Counted from the first letter of the stretch, positions 16,852 to 26,252 are shown. The stretch: DNA of 64,000 bases from Sphingomonas metalli (GCF_014641735.1 NZ_BMIH01000001.1:955001-1019000), one strand, 5' to 3'. Notes: a model not told the origin generated them from the sequence alone. Made by a program: numbers and translations.

Positions 16852-18210
16852 ATGCAGCGCGCCTCCACCACCCGCCGGCTGGCGGCGCTCGTCTTCGCCT
16901 TCCAGATCGCGGCGGCGGCGGTGCTGCTGGGCAGCATCGGCGTCTATGTCCGCTGGGAGATCGCCGGCGAGGCGACGCGCTCCGGCGCGCTACTGCGCGA
17001 GGACCTGCTCGCGGTCTACGGTCGCGGCGGACGCGAGGCGCTGCGGCGGACGATCTGGGAGCGGTCCACCCGGCTGCTCACGCCCGGCGCGGTGATGCTG
17101 CTCACCGATGCGGCCGGCAGCCGGCTGGCCGGCAATCTCGATACCCCGCCCGCCGGCATCGCCCCGGACGACGGCACGGTCGAGACGGTGCTGCTGCGGC
17201 GCCACCACCAGAAGCCGGAGGCGATGCGCATCCGCGCGACGGTGCTGCCCGACGGATCGCGGCTGGTGACGGGCATGGTCATCCAGCGCGAGCAGCGCGC
17301 ACTCGGCGTCTTCGCCGATGCCAGCGTCGCGGCACTGGTACTGGCGATCGGCTTCGCCGCGGCGACGGCCTGGGCCGCGGCCCGGCTCTTCTCGTCGCGG
17401 CTGGAGGCGGTGGCGGCGACGCTTCACGCCGCGCGCGAGGGCGATCTTGCCCGGCGGGTGCCGCAGGACCACACCGGCGACGCCTTCGCCGCGCTGGGGC
17501 ACGAGGTGAACGCGACGCTCGACCGGCTCAAGCGGCTGATGGACGAGCTGCGGCTGGCGACCGACGCGCTCGCCCACGACCTGAAATCGCCGATCACCCG
17601 GATGCGCTCTTCACTGGAACGCGCCCGCGCCGCGCTGGCCGACGCCGATCCCGCCGATCCCGCCCGCGACGCGGTCGAGCGCGCCAATGCGGAGGGCCAG
17701 CGGCTGCTCGGCATCGTCGAGACCGCGCTGAGCATCAGCCGCGCCGAGGCGGGGATCGGGCGCGCGAGCTTCCAGCCGGTCGACCTGCCCGACATGCTCG
17801 AGGCGCTGGCCGAGATCTACGGGCCGCTCGCCGAGGATCGCGGGCGACGGATCGACGTCGCGGTCGGAACCCCGCTGCCGCCGGTCGCGGTGCATCGCGA
17901 GCTGCTGGGGCAGGCGCTGGGGAACCTGATCGACAACGCGCTGAAATACGGCGCGGGGACGATCACGCTGAGCCTCGACCGGCGCGACGGCCAGGTGCTG
18001 CTCGGCGTGGCGGACGAGGGCCCGGGCATTCCGCAGGCGCAGCATGGCGACGCATTGCGCCGGTTCGGCCGGCTCGATGCGGCACGCACCAGCGAGGGGG
18101 CGGGGCTCGGCCTGTCGCTGGTCCATGCGGTCGCGCAGCTGCACGACGGACGCCTGCGGCTCGGCGATGCGGCGCCGGGGCTGGCGGTGACGATCGCGTT
18201 GCCGGGTTAG
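16852..18210 (+). CDS. Sensor histidine kinase
   Basis: 452 residues. Membrane spans lie at about 12-34 and 158-180 with a periplasmic sensor of about 120 residues. Then come HAMP, H-box DALAHDLKSPI (His 242), N-box NLIDNALKYG, and ATP motifs DEGPGIP and GAGLGLSLV. It is the partner of the regulator 12 bases upstream. The ribosome-binding site is weak, consistent with coupled translation. Its last four bases overlap the convergent glycosyltransferase gene. Confidence 0.93.
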   Translation: MQRASTTRRLAALVFAFQIAAAAVLLGSIGVYVRWEIAGEATRSGALLREDLLAVYGRGGREALRRTIWERSTRLLTPGAVMLLTDAAGSRLAGNLDTPPAGIAPDDGTVETVLLRRHHQKPEAMRIRATVLPDGSRLVTGMVIQREQRALGVFADASVAALVLAIGFAAATAWAAARLFSSRLEAVAATLHAAREGDLARRVPQDHTGDAFAALGHEVNATLDRLKRLMDELRLATDALAHDLKSPITRMRSSLERARAALADADPADPARDAVERANAEGQRLLGIVETALSISRAEAGIGRASFQPVDLPDMLEALAEIYGPLAEDRGRRIDVAVGTPLPPVAVHRELLGQALGNLIDNALKYGAGTITLSLDRRDGQVLLGVADEGPGIPQAQHGDALRRFGRLDAARTSEGAGLGLSLVHAVAQLHDGRLRLGDAAPGLAVTIALPG

Positions 18211-19451
18211 GCAGCCGGCGAGAGTCCGCCGATCGGCGCGGACAGAGTCGACGGGCGACGCAGGCGGGCACGGGCTATCGCTTGAGGGTAGAGCTCGCCG
18301 AGCAACCGGTCGAAGGTCGCCGTCCAGCTGAACTGCGCCTCGACATGCGCGCGCGCCGCGGCGGCCATGGCGCCCCGCTCGTCGCCGGTCAGCACCGCGA
18401 CGACGTTCCGCGCCATCGCGGCGACGTCGTCGACCGGGCCGAGCAGGCCGAGCCCGGGCGGCACGCGGGCCGGCATCGCGCCGCTCGCCACCCCGACCAC
18501 CGGCAGGCCCGAGGCCTGCGCCTCCAGCACCGAGATGCCGAAGGTCTCGTCCGCCATCGCCGACACATAGAGGTCGGCGCTGGCGAGCGCGCGGGCGAGG
18601 CGGGCTCGGTCGGCCTCGAAGCCCGGGAAGACGATCGGCAGTCCGGCGGCCGCCTCGATCAGCGCCGGGCGCAGCTTGCCGTCACCGATCAGCACCATGC
18701 TGGCGCCCAGCTCTGCCGGCAGATGGCGGAACATCGCGACCAGCCGGTCGGCGCGCTTCTCGTTGTCCAGCCGACCGGCATAGACCAGCACCGGGCCGGT
18801 CGCAGGCAATCCCAGCTCCGCGCGCCATGCCGGGTCGCGCCGATCGGGGCGGAAGGTGTCGAGATCGACGCCGAGCGCGAGCAGGTCGACCCGGTCGATC
18901 CCGCGCGAGCGCAGCGCGGCGCGCGCCGGCTCGTCGAGCGTGTAGACATGGTCGAACTCGCGGAACGTCACCTCGGTATAGCCGTAACTGAGCCAGCGGA
19001 AGAAGCGGCCCGCCCACTCCCCCATCGTCGCCCGCGCGACGCGATAGACATGCGCCTCCGGAAAGTCGGTGCTGTAGCCGGCGACCAGCGCCGTCGCGGG
19101 AAAGGCGCGGCGATGGTGGATCGCCGCCCAGGGCAAGACCCAGGGGCAGAGGCACTCGATCACGTCCGGGCGATAGTGCGCGAGGAGGCCGCGGACGTGC
19201 GCCGGGCGCAGCGCGAATCGGTAGTTGGGACTGCCCCGCACCGGATCGGCCGCCACCTCGGCGAAGATATGCCGGCCGTCCACGACGACGCGGTCGGCGG
19301 GGCCCGGCACGATCTGGAGCAGGCTGTGCGGCGTCCGCGCGAGGATATGATCGCGCTTCTCGCGCAGATAGGTGCTGATCCCGCCGCCGCCGGCGGGAGA
19401 ATAGCTTTGGGTCAGGTCGCAGATCAGCAGCGGCCGGGACGTGTCGATCAC
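18207..19451 (-). CDS. GT4-family glycosyltransferase
   Basis: 414 residues of the GT-B fold. The N-terminal acceptor half includes the glycine loop SPAGGGGIST; the C-terminal nucleotide-sugar half carries LVYAGRLDNEKRADRLV and the DETFGISVLEAQASG (E-x7-E) motif. It adds a sugar to a surface glycan or glycolipid; donor and acceptor are unknown. It starts with GTG overlapping the stop of the small upstream frame as GTGA, with no good ribosome-binding site, which suggests coupled translation. Confidence 0.9.
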   Translation of the reverse strand: MIDTSRPLLICDLTQSYSPAGGGGISTYLREKRDHILARTPHSLLQIVPGPADRVVVDGRHIFAEVAADPVRGSPNYRFALRPAHVRGLLAHYRPDVIECLCPWVLPWAAIHHRRAFPATALVAGYSTDFPEAHVYRVARATMGEWAGRFFRWLSYGYTEVTFREFDHVYTLDEPARAALRSRGIDRVDLLALGVDLDTFRPDRRDPAWRAELGLPATGPVLVYAGRLDNEKRADRLVAMFRHLPAELGASMVLIGDGKLRPALIEAAAGLPIVFPGFEADRARLARALASADLYVSAMADETFGISVLEAQASGLPVVGVASGAMPARVPPGLGLLGPVDDVAAMARNVVAVLTGDERGAMAAAARAHVEAQFSWTATFDRLLGELYPQAIARARLRRPSTLSAPIGGLSPAA

Positions 19452-19732
19452 AAGGGAGCGCTTTTTTCCGTCAGCACCGGCATCGTCCGCTGCATGGGTT
19501 GGCGGCGTCCGGCGGCGCGGATCATATCCGCACAGGCGGCGAACGGCCAGAGCAACATAGCGATGCCGCCGATCGTCGCCGCGACCGGGGCCCCGCCCGA
19601 AGCGGGCGCGTTGCCGATGGCGCGAAGCGCTTGACCGGACGGGACAAAGGCCGCCCCGCAGGTTTTTCCACCTGCCCCCAAATGGTCACAAACCGGCGCT
19701 AGCGGGTCCTCACCGGACCGGTCCATGCGCAT
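19448..19732 (-). CDS. Possible small membrane protein upstream of the glycosyltransferase
   Basis: A frame of up to about 94 residues from ATG 19732 (a GTG at 19771 would make 107) with one hydrophobic stretch (PVAATIGGIAMLLWPFAACADMI). Its stop overlaps the GT4 start (GTGA), which is the main reason to think it is translated. No convincing ribosome-binding site precedes either start and I recognise no family. Its 5' end runs into the region upstream of the divergent glycosyltransferase. It could simply be leader sequence. Confidence 0.35.
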   Translation of the reverse strand: MRMDRSGEDPLAPVCDHLGAGGKTCGAAFVPSGQALRAIGNAPASGGAPVAATIGGIAMLLWPFAACADMIRAAGRRQPMQRTMPVLTEKSAPL

Positions 19733-19786
19733 GTCGGGAGTATGTTGCAGGGAGCGGGCCAATGTCGACACTCGATTGGAAAACGG

Positions 19787-21007
19787 ATGCCTTTTAGCGC
19801 GTCTGTGTTACAGAACGATGCTCCCGAAGCTGACAAAAACGACACCTTCGCGCCGCCCGGCCTTTCCGGCCGCGGGCGGCTGCGGATCCTGTCCTTCGCC
19901 CACGCGCTGAACCGCGGCGGGGCCGAGCGCGCCGCCGTCCGGCTGTGGCGACAATGGGCGCAGGACGCCGATATGGTCCTCGCGATCGGCGAGGGGCATG
20001 ACGAGGGACTGGCCGGGGCCGGCGTGCGCGTGCGGCGCGCGCCGCCGCGGCTTGCCGGCCTGTCGCCCAATGCCCGGATGCTCGCCTGGCTGCCCGGGGT
20101 GATCCGCGCGGAACGGCCCGACATCCTGTTCTGCCCCGGAAATACCTATGCGATCGTCGCGGCGGCGATGCGGCTGCTGGCGGGCGGCGCCTGCCCGCCG
20201 ATCGTCGCCAAGGTGAGCAACCCGATGGGGCGCGAGGACCTGCCGCCGCCGCGCCGCCGGGCGGCGCTCTGGTGGGCGCGGACGCAGGGGCGGATGATCG
20301 ATCGCTTCGTCGCGACCAGCGCCGCGATGGCGGACGAGATCGCCGCCGTCGCGCAGGTGCCGGCGAGCCGGATCGACACCATCCCCAATCCCGCCTTCGA
20401 CGCGGCGGTCTTCGCCAGGCTGACGGACGCGCCGGGGCCGGCCGCGGACGCACCCGGCCGGCTGTTCGTCGGGGTCGGCCGCCTCGTCGCGCAGAAGAAC
20501 TTCGCGCTGATGGTCGCGGCCTTCGCGCGCGGCGCGATGCCGGCGGACCGGCTGGTCATCCTGGGCGAGGGACCCGAACGGCCGATGCTGGAGGGGCTGA
20601 TCGCCGCGGCCGGGCTGGGCGACCGGGTGACGCTGGCCGGTTTTAATCGCGATGCGGGCGCGTGGATCGGCCGGGCCGACGCGCTGATCCTGTCCTCGCG
20701 CTACGAGGGACTGCCGGCCGTCGTGCTGGAAGCGATGGCGGCGGGGCGGCCGGTGATCGCCACCGACTGCTGCGTGGCGATGGCGCCGCTGCTCGCGGGC
20801 GGCGCGGGGGTTTTGGTGCCGCCCGGCGACGCGGCGGCGATGGCGGCGGCGATCGCGACGCTCGACCCCGCTGCCTTCGATCCGGCGCATGCACGCGCGG
20901 TGGCGGCACGGCACGTGACGGAGCGGGTCGCGCAGGCCTATTGGCCGGTGTTCCTCGCCGCGATCGCCGCGCCTGGCCCGCGAACGCAAGCCCTTGTTCC
21001 CGGCTGA
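19787..21007 (+). CDS. GT4-family glycosyltransferase
   Basis: 406 residues. The N-terminal half has AHALNRGGAERAAVRL; the donor half has VGVGRLVAQKNF, LVILGEGPERPML and SSRYEGLPAVVLEAMAAGRP (the E-x7-E region). It most resembles the PelF/capsular-type retaining GT4 enzymes. It is divergent from the other GT4 gene, suggesting a small glycan locus. The ATG at 19787 is chosen because upstream residues are atypical; the ribosome-binding site (GGAAAACGG) is poor. The N-terminal 30 residues look less GC-rich than the rest. Confidence 0.9.
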   Translation: MPFSASVLQNDAPEADKNDTFAPPGLSGRGRLRILSFAHALNRGGAERAAVRLWRQWAQDADMVLAIGEGHDEGLAGAGVRVRRAPPRLAGLSPNARMLAWLPGVIRAERPDILFCPGNTYAIVAAAMRLLAGGACPPIVAKVSNPMGREDLPPPRRRAALWWARTQGRMIDRFVATSAAMADEIAAVAQVPASRIDTIPNPAFDAAVFARLTDAPGPAADAPGRLFVGVGRLVAQKNFALMVAAFARGAMPADRLVILGEGPERPMLEGLIAAAGLGDRVTLAGFNRDAGAWIGRADALILSSRYEGLPAVVLEAMAAGRPVIATDCCVAMAPLLAGGAGVLVPPGDAAAMAAAIATLDPAAFDPAHARAVAARHVTERVAQAYWPVFLAAIAAPGPRTQALVPG

Positions 21008-21087
21008 CACAAAGCCGCAACAGGTCCGTAACGGTCACGTCTTCGAAGCGCGTCATGGGCGCCAGAAACCATAAAGGGGAATCCGAC

Positions 21088-23499
21088 GTGACCGTGAAGT
21101 TCGCGCTGCTCGCCAGCGCCGCCATGCTGCTGCCCGCCGTCCCGGCCGCCGCGCAGGACGCGCCGCCGCCGACCAGCGCCGCCGCGATCGACCAGGCCGC
21201 GCCCGCCGAACCGGTCCCCGCCGACGGCAGCGACATCGTCGTGCTCGGCTTCGGCCAGAGCCGCCAGGTCCAGACCGTCGCGGCCGCCGACATGGAGCGG
21301 CTGACCCCCGGCACCTCGCCGCTCAAGGCGGTGGCCAAGCTGCCCGGCGTCAACTTCCAGTCGGCGGACGCCTTCGGCGCCTATGAATGGTCGACGCGCA
21401 TCTCGCTGCGCGGCTTCAACCAGAACCAGCTCGGCTTCACGCTGGACGGCGTGCCGCTCGGCGACATGAGCTACGGGAACGTCAACGGCCTGCACATCAG
21501 CCGTGCCGCCATCTCCGAAAATCTCGCCTCGACCACCGTCGCGCAGGGCGCGGGTGCGCTCGGCACCGCCTCGACCAGCAATCTGGGCGGCACGCTCCAG
21601 TTCGTCAGCCGCAAGCCGGCGGACGCGGCCGATCTGGTCGCCAGCGGCACCTATGGCAGCAACGACACCGTCCGCGCCTTCGTCCGCGCCGACAGCGGCG
21701 ATCTGGGCGGCGGGCTGAAGGGCTATGTCAGCTACGCCTATCTGACCACCGACAAGTGGAAGGGCGACGGCAGCCAGCGCCAGCATCAGGCGAGCGTGCG
21801 GCTGATGGAGGATCTGGGCGAGCACGGCAGCATCACCGGCTTCGTCAACTTCTCCGACCGGCGCGAGAACGACTATCAGGACCTCAGCCTCGATATCCTG
21901 TCGCGGCGCGGCTATTTCGCCGACAACATCACCAACGATTACGCGACCGCGCTGCAGATCGGCCGCGTCTACCAGAACCTGGCCGCCCGAAGCGCCTATG
22001 CGACCGCCAACAACGGCTCGACCGTCGGCTTCGTCGCGCCCTGGGCCGGGGCGGGCTATAGCTATCCGACCGGCTTCGGCACGGTCGACGATGCCTATTA
22101 CGACGCCGCCGGCCTGCGCCGCGACTGGCTGGGCGGCGTGACCTTCGACATGCACCTGACCCCGGCGCTGTCGCTCGTCTCGACCAGCTATTACCACAAG
22201 AACAAGGGCCAGGGCTCGTGGATCACGCCCTATAGCCCGACCCCCGCAGGCGCGGCGGACGGCAATGGGGGCACGCTGCCCGCCGCCTCCACCTCGGTCG
22301 CCGGCCTCGCCTCGCCGCTCGGCTTCCGCACCACCGAATATGCGATCGACCGGGCGGGCAACCTGACCCATGTCGCGCTGGAGACGGGGATCAACCGGTT
22401 CGAGCTGGGCGGCTGGTACGAGACCAACAGCTTCGACCAGGCGCGGCGCTTCTACGGCATGGGCAGCGGCACGACGCCGAACCGCGATGCCCGCGACTTC
22501 CAGTCCAACCCCTATTTCACCCAGTGGGACGGCAAGTACGATACCGAGACGCTGCAATATTACGTCTCGGACACGCTGAGCCTCGGCCAGCTGACGCTGA
22601 ACGGCGGATGGAAGGGGATGCGCGTGCGCAACCGCGCCAATCTACGCACCGGATCGCTGGTCGCCGGCAGCATCGAGGCGCGCGACTGGTTCCTGCCGCA
22701 GGTCGGCGCCGTCTACAGCCTCGGCCAGGCCGAGCTGTTCGCCAGCTATACCGAGAACATGCGCGCCTTCGTGTCGTCGGCGACGACCGGGCCGTTCGCG
22801 ACCACCCAGGTCGGGTTCAACGCGATCCGGAACACGCTGAAGCCCGAGACCTCGCGCACCGTGGAGGGCGGCGTCCGCCTGCGGGCCGGCGGGCTCCAGC
22901 TGTCGGCGGCGGCCTATTATATCGACTTCTCGAACCGGCTACTCACCTTCGCCAACGGCTCGGGCATCCAGGGCAACCCGCCGACGCTCAACAATGCCGG
23001 CGACGTCGAGAGCTACGGCGCGGAGGTCTCCGCCTTCTACCGCATCGTCGGGCCGCTGACCGCCTTCGCCAGCTATTCCTACAATCGCGCGACCTATCAG
23101 GACGATGTGAAGAACGCCGCCGGCACCGTGCTGGTCGCCACCGCCGGCAAGACGGTGGTCGACACGCCCGAGCACATGGCCAAGGGCGAGCTGGTCTATG
23201 ACGACAGCCGCTTCTTCGCCCGCGCGGGCGCCGACTATATGTCGAAGCGCTACTTCAACTATCTCAACGACCGGTCGGTCGGCGGCCGGCTGGTGGTGGA
23301 TGCGAGCCTGGGCTATCGCTTCGGCGAAGGCTTCGGGCCGTTCCGCGGGATCGCGATCGAGGGCAGCGTCACCAACCTGACCAACAAGCGCTACATCTCG
23401 ACGATCGGCACCAACGGCTACACCGCGAGCGGCGACAACCAGACCTTCCTGACCGCCGCGCCGCGCCAGTGGTTCGTCACGCTGCGCCGGGGGTTCTGA
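21088..23499 (+). CDS. TonB-dependent outer-membrane receptor
   Basis: 803 residues with a signal peptide (LLPAVPAAAQ), a TonB-box-like segment DIVVLGFG near 46-53, a plug domain (PGVNFQSADAFGAYEWSTR, SLRGFNQNQLGFTLDGVP) and a 22-strand-type barrel ending in the classic C-terminal aromatic (TLRRGF). GTG at 21088 follows AAGGGGA. It imports a substrate too large for porins using TonB energy. The next gene, three bases on, is a secreted phosphodiesterase/pyrophosphatase, so the cargo may be a phosphorylated compound; this is inference. No Fur box was recognised. Confidence 0.94.
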   Translation: MTVKFALLASAAMLLPAVPAAAQDAPPPTSAAAIDQAAPAEPVPADGSDIVVLGFGQSRQVQTVAAADMERLTPGTSPLKAVAKLPGVNFQSADAFGAYEWSTRISLRGFNQNQLGFTLDGVPLGDMSYGNVNGLHISRAAISENLASTTVAQGAGALGTASTSNLGGTLQFVSRKPADAADLVASGTYGSNDTVRAFVRADSGDLGGGLKGYVSYAYLTTDKWKGDGSQRQHQASVRLMEDLGEHGSITGFVNFSDRRENDYQDLSLDILSRRGYFADNITNDYATALQIGRVYQNLAARSAYATANNGSTVGFVAPWAGAGYSYPTGFGTVDDAYYDAAGLRRDWLGGVTFDMHLTPALSLVSTSYYHKNKGQGSWITPYSPTPAGAADGNGGTLPAASTSVAGLASPLGFRTTEYAIDRAGNLTHVALETGINRFELGGWYETNSFDQARRFYGMGSGTTPNRDARDFQSNPYFTQWDGKYDTETLQYYVSDTLSLGQLTLNGGWKGMRVRNRANLRTGSLVAGSIEARDWFLPQVGAVYSLGQAELFASYTENMRAFVSSATTGPFATTQVGFNAIRNTLKPETSRTVEGGVRLRAGGLQLSAAAYYIDFSNRLLTFANGSGIQGNPPTLNNAGDVESYGAEVSAFYRIVGPLTAFASYSYNRATYQDDVKNAAGTVLVATAGKTVVDTPEHMAKGELVYDDSRFFARAGADYMSKRYFNYLNDRSVGGRLVVDASLGYRFGEGFGPFRGIAIEGSVTNLTNKRYISTIGTNGYTASGDNQTFLTAAPRQWFVTLRRGF

Positions 23500-23502
23500 G
23501 CG

Positions 23503-24831
23503 ATGCGTGCGCTGGTCCGGCTGCTCGCCGCCGCCCTGTGCCTTGCCGGTGCGGCGCCGGCGGCGGCCGGGCCGGTGCTGCTCGTCTCCCTCGACGGGCT
23601 GCGCCCCGGTGACGTCGCCGAGGCGACGGCGCGCGGGATGACCCTGCCCAACCTCTCCGCGCTGGCGGCGGAGGGAGCGAGCGCCCAGGGCGTGGTGGGC
23701 GTGCTGCCCACCCTCACCTATCCCAGCCACACCACGCTGGTGACGGGCGTCGCCCCCGCCGAGCACGGCGTGGGCAACAACCTGACCTTCGATCCGCTCC
23801 AGACGAACCAGACCGGCTGGTACTGGTACGCCAGCGACGTGCGGGTGCCGACGCTCTGGCAGGCGGCGAAGGCCGCGGGGCTGACCACCGCCAACGTGCA
23901 CTGGCCGGTGACCGTCGGCGCGCCGGGCATCGACCGCAACCTGCCGCAGATCTGGCGGACGGGCAGCGAGGACGATCGCAAGCTGCTTGCCGCGCTCGCC
24001 ACGCCGGGACTGGTCGCGCGACTGGAAGCGACGGTCGGCGAGCGCTACGCCCAGGGGATCGACGAGACGGTGGAGGGCGACGCCAACCGCGTCCGCTTCG
24101 CCGCGGCGCTGCTGGCCGCTGACAAGCCGCAGTTCATGACCGTCTATCTCGCCGGGATCGATCATGCCGAGCATCAGGCGGGCCCCGGATCGGCCGGCGC
24201 CAAGGCGGCGATCGCGGCGACCAATGCGCTGGTCGGCCAGCTCGTCCGCGCGGCGCGCGCGGCGATGCCCGACGTGACGGTGGTGGTCGTGTCGGATCAC
24301 GGCTTCCACGCGGTGACGACCGACGTCAATCTCGTCCGCCCCTTTGTCGAGGCGGGGCTGGTGACGCTGGACGCCGCGGGCAAGATCACCGGCTGGGAGG
24401 CCGAACCCTGGCTGGCGGGCGGCACCGCCGCGATCCGCCTCGCCCGACCCGACGACGCGGCGCTCGTCGCGCGGGTGAAGGCGCTGCTCGACCGGCTGGC
24501 GCGCGACCCCGCCTATCACATCGCCGCGGTGCTGGACCGCGCCGCGGTGGCGAAGGCGGGCGGGGCGACCGAGGCGAGCTTCTTCGTCGCGCTGGAGCCC
24601 GGCTATGAAACCGGTCGCGACCCGGCCGCGCCGGTGACGCAGCCGTCGAGCTACAAGGGCATGCACGGCTATATGCCCGGCGACCCGGCGATGCGCTCGA
24701 CCCTGATCGTCGCCGGTCCCGGCATCCGCCACCGCGATCTGGGCGTGGTGGACATGCGCGCCATCGCCCCCTCGATCGCGCGGGTGCTGGGCGCAAACAT
24801 GCCGAGCGCCATGGTGAAGCCGGTCTTCTGA
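23503..24831 (+). CDS. Secreted nucleotide pyrophosphatase/phosphodiesterase (alkaline phosphatase superfamily)
   Basis: 442 residues: a signal peptide (residues 1-22, ending APAAAG), then the NPP fold. Metal ligand Asp 31 (SLDGLR), nucleophile Thr 72 in PTLTYPSHTTLVTG, and distal metal ligands in AGIDHAEHQ and SDHGFH, plus a late His in KGMHGYMPG. NPP enzymes cut phosphodiester or pyrophosphate bonds of nucleotides and lipids outside the cytoplasm. It sits three bases after the TonB receptor, so the pair should be one operon for releasing and importing a phosphate-containing nutrient. Confidence 0.92.
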   Translation: MRALVRLLAAALCLAGAAPAAAGPVLLVSLDGLRPGDVAEATARGMTLPNLSALAAEGASAQGVVGVLPTLTYPSHTTLVTGVAPAEHGVGNNLTFDPLQTNQTGWYWYASDVRVPTLWQAAKAAGLTTANVHWPVTVGAPGIDRNLPQIWRTGSEDDRKLLAALATPGLVARLEATVGERYAQGIDETVEGDANRVRFAAALLAADKPQFMTVYLAGIDHAEHQAGPGSAGAKAAIAATNALVGQLVRAARAAMPDVTVVVVSDHGFHAVTTDVNLVRPFVEAGLVTLDAAGKITGWEAEPWLAGGTAAIRLARPDDAALVARVKALLDRLARDPAYHIAAVLDRAAVAKAGGATEASFFVALEPGYETGRDPAAPVTQPSSYKGMHGYMPGDPAMRSTLIVAGPGIRHRDLGVVDMRAIAPSIARVLGANMPSAMVKPVF

Positions 24832-24908
24832 CCCGTTCCGGCGCGGGAGCGTTGATCGCTTCGCTCGCCCGGGCCATCGTCGCCCCTTGGTCGGCAGGGG
24901 CGGGCGAC

Positions 24909-25253
24909 ATGAGGGATTGGAACGCGGTGGTCGCAGCGGGTCTCGACCTGCCGGGCGTGGAGACGGGGACCGCCTATGGCCGGCCCGCCCTGCGCTTCCG
25001 CGGCAAGGTGCTCGCAGCCGCGACCGCGCCGAGCGCCGACAGCTTCGTCCTTCAGGTCGCCGAGGCGGAGAAGGAGATGTTGCTGGAGACCGACCCGGAC
25101 ACCTTCTGGCAGACCGACCATTATCGCGGCTGGCCGGCGGTGCTCGTCCGCTACGGGACGCAGGCCGAAGAGCGGATCGCGACGCTGCTCGCAAGGACGT
25201 GGTGGGATCGCGCCACGCTCCGCCAGCGGCAGGACTATGGCGACCGGCCCTGA
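24909..25253 (+). CDS. MmcQ/YjbR family protein
   Basis: 114 residues of the small YjbR-like alpha/beta family (PGVETGTAYGRPALRFRGKVLA, then TDPDTFWQTDHYRGWPAVLVRYG). Members were suggested to bind DNA from their fold but the physiological role is unknown. ATG at 24909 has AGGGG upstream; an earlier ATG would add 19 atypical residues. It follows the phosphodiesterase on the same strand with a 77-base gap, so co-transcription is possible but no functional link is evident. Confidence 0.85.
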   Translation: MRDWNAVVAAGLDLPGVETGTAYGRPALRFRGKVLAAATAPSADSFVLQVAEAEKEMLLETDPDTFWQTDHYRGWPAVLVRYGTQAEERIATLLARTWWDRATLRQRQDYGDRP

Positions 25254-25302
25254 GCGGGCGGACAACCGACTCCAGTGGCGGGGCGGCGACTTGAGCTTCC
25301 CC

Positions 25303-26205
25303 TCACCCGCCCAGCAACCGGTCGCGGTGCTGGTCCACCACCTCCTCCAGCCAGGTCTGGAAGGCGCGGATGCGTTTCAGCTGGCGGGTGTCGCGATGGG
25401 TGACGATCCAGAAGGAACGCAGGATCTGGCGATCCGGCAGGATCGGCACGAGCCCCGGATCGGCGTCGCCGATGAAGCGGGGCAGCACCCCGATCCCGAG
25501 GCCGGACGCGATCAGCCGATGCTGGGCGTTGATGCTGGAGCTGCGGATGGTCGCCGTCAGCGCCGGGTCGAGCTCGTCGAGATACCGCAGCTCGGGCGCG
25601 TAGAGCAGGTCGGGGACATAGCCGACCAGCGTGTGCGCCGACAGGTCGCCGACCTCGCGGACCGGCGGCCCGGCATAGCCGGCCGCGGCATAGAGGCGCA
25701 GCGCATAGTCGGACAGCTTGCGGCTGACCACCGGACCCGATCGCGGACGGGCGAGGAGGACGGCGAGGTCCGCCTCGCGCCGCGAGGGGTTGAGGAAGCC
25801 GCTGGTCGCGGCGAGGTCGATCACGAGCTGCGGGTGCCGGGCGTGAAAGCCGGCGAGCAGCGGCGCGACGAACCAGCTGCCGAACCCCTCAGACACGCTG
25901 ACCCGGAGCAGCCCCGACAGCCCCGTCCCGCCCCCGCCGCCGGGCAGTTCGGCGATCCGCTCGGCGGCGCGCTGCATCGCTTCGACATGGGCGAGCAGTG
26001 CCTCGCCCGCCTCGGTCAGGGCATGGCCCTCGCGCGTCTGCTCGAACAGGGTCTGGCCGAGCTGCGCCTCCAATCGCCGGAGGCGCCGACCCATGGTGGA
26101 GGCGTCGACGCCCAGCAGTTGCGCAGCGCGGGCGAGCTGGCCTGCATGGGCGATGGCGGCGAAGTCCTGCAGCGCGCTCCACGGCAGGCGAAGACTGGGT
26201 TGCAT
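25303..26205 (-). CDS. LysR-family regulator divergent from the valine operon
   Basis: 300 residues: N-terminal winged helix (GQLARAAQLLGVDASTMGRRL, LEAQLGQTLFEQTREG) and a LysR effector domain. The start at 26205 gives the usual short N-terminus. An in-frame ATG at 26253 has a better ribosome-binding site (GAGGA) but adds 16 residues encoded by the operator region, so the start is unsettled. It is divergent from mmsA with two ClaI-core palindromes between them, and probably controls the valine genes in response to a pathway intermediate (inference). Confidence 0.9.
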   Translation of the reverse strand: MQPSLRLPWSALQDFAAIAHAGQLARAAQLLGVDASTMGRRLRRLEAQLGQTLFEQTREGHALTEAGEALLAHVEAMQRAAERIAELPGGGGGTGLSGLLRVSVSEGFGSWFVAPLLAGFHARHPQLVIDLAATSGFLNPSRREADLAVLLARPRSGPVVSRKLSDYALRLYAAAGYAGPPVREVGDLSAHTLVGYVPDLLYAPELRYLDELDPALTATIRSSSINAQHRLIASGLGIGVLPRFIGDADPGLVPILPDRQILRSFWIVTHRDTRQLKRIRAFQTWLEEVVDQHRDRLLGG

Positions 26206-26213
26206 CGATGCAA
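26200..26213. promoter_or_regulatory. Operator palindrome 1 (LysR/mmsA region)
   Basis: Perfect palindrome TTGCATCGATGCAA, fitting the T-n11-A rule of LysR binding sites. It overlaps the preferred ATG of the LysR gene, as expected for autorepression. Its centre is exactly 40 bases from the second copy, close to four helical turns, and a third palindrome TTGCGCAA (26221-26228) lies between them. Confidence 0.6.
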
Positions 26214-26240
26214 GGTCCTGTTGCGCAATCGCCTGTTGCC

Positions 26241-26252
26241 TGCATCGATGCA
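26241..26252. promoter_or_regulatory. Operator palindrome 2 (LysR/mmsA region)
   Basis: Perfect palindrome TGCATCGATGCA, repeating the core of the site at 26200-26213. It lies 37 bases upstream of the mmsA start codon, where a bound activator or repressor would reach the mmsA promoter. Assignment to the adjacent LysR protein is inference from position and symmetry. Confidence 0.58.
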
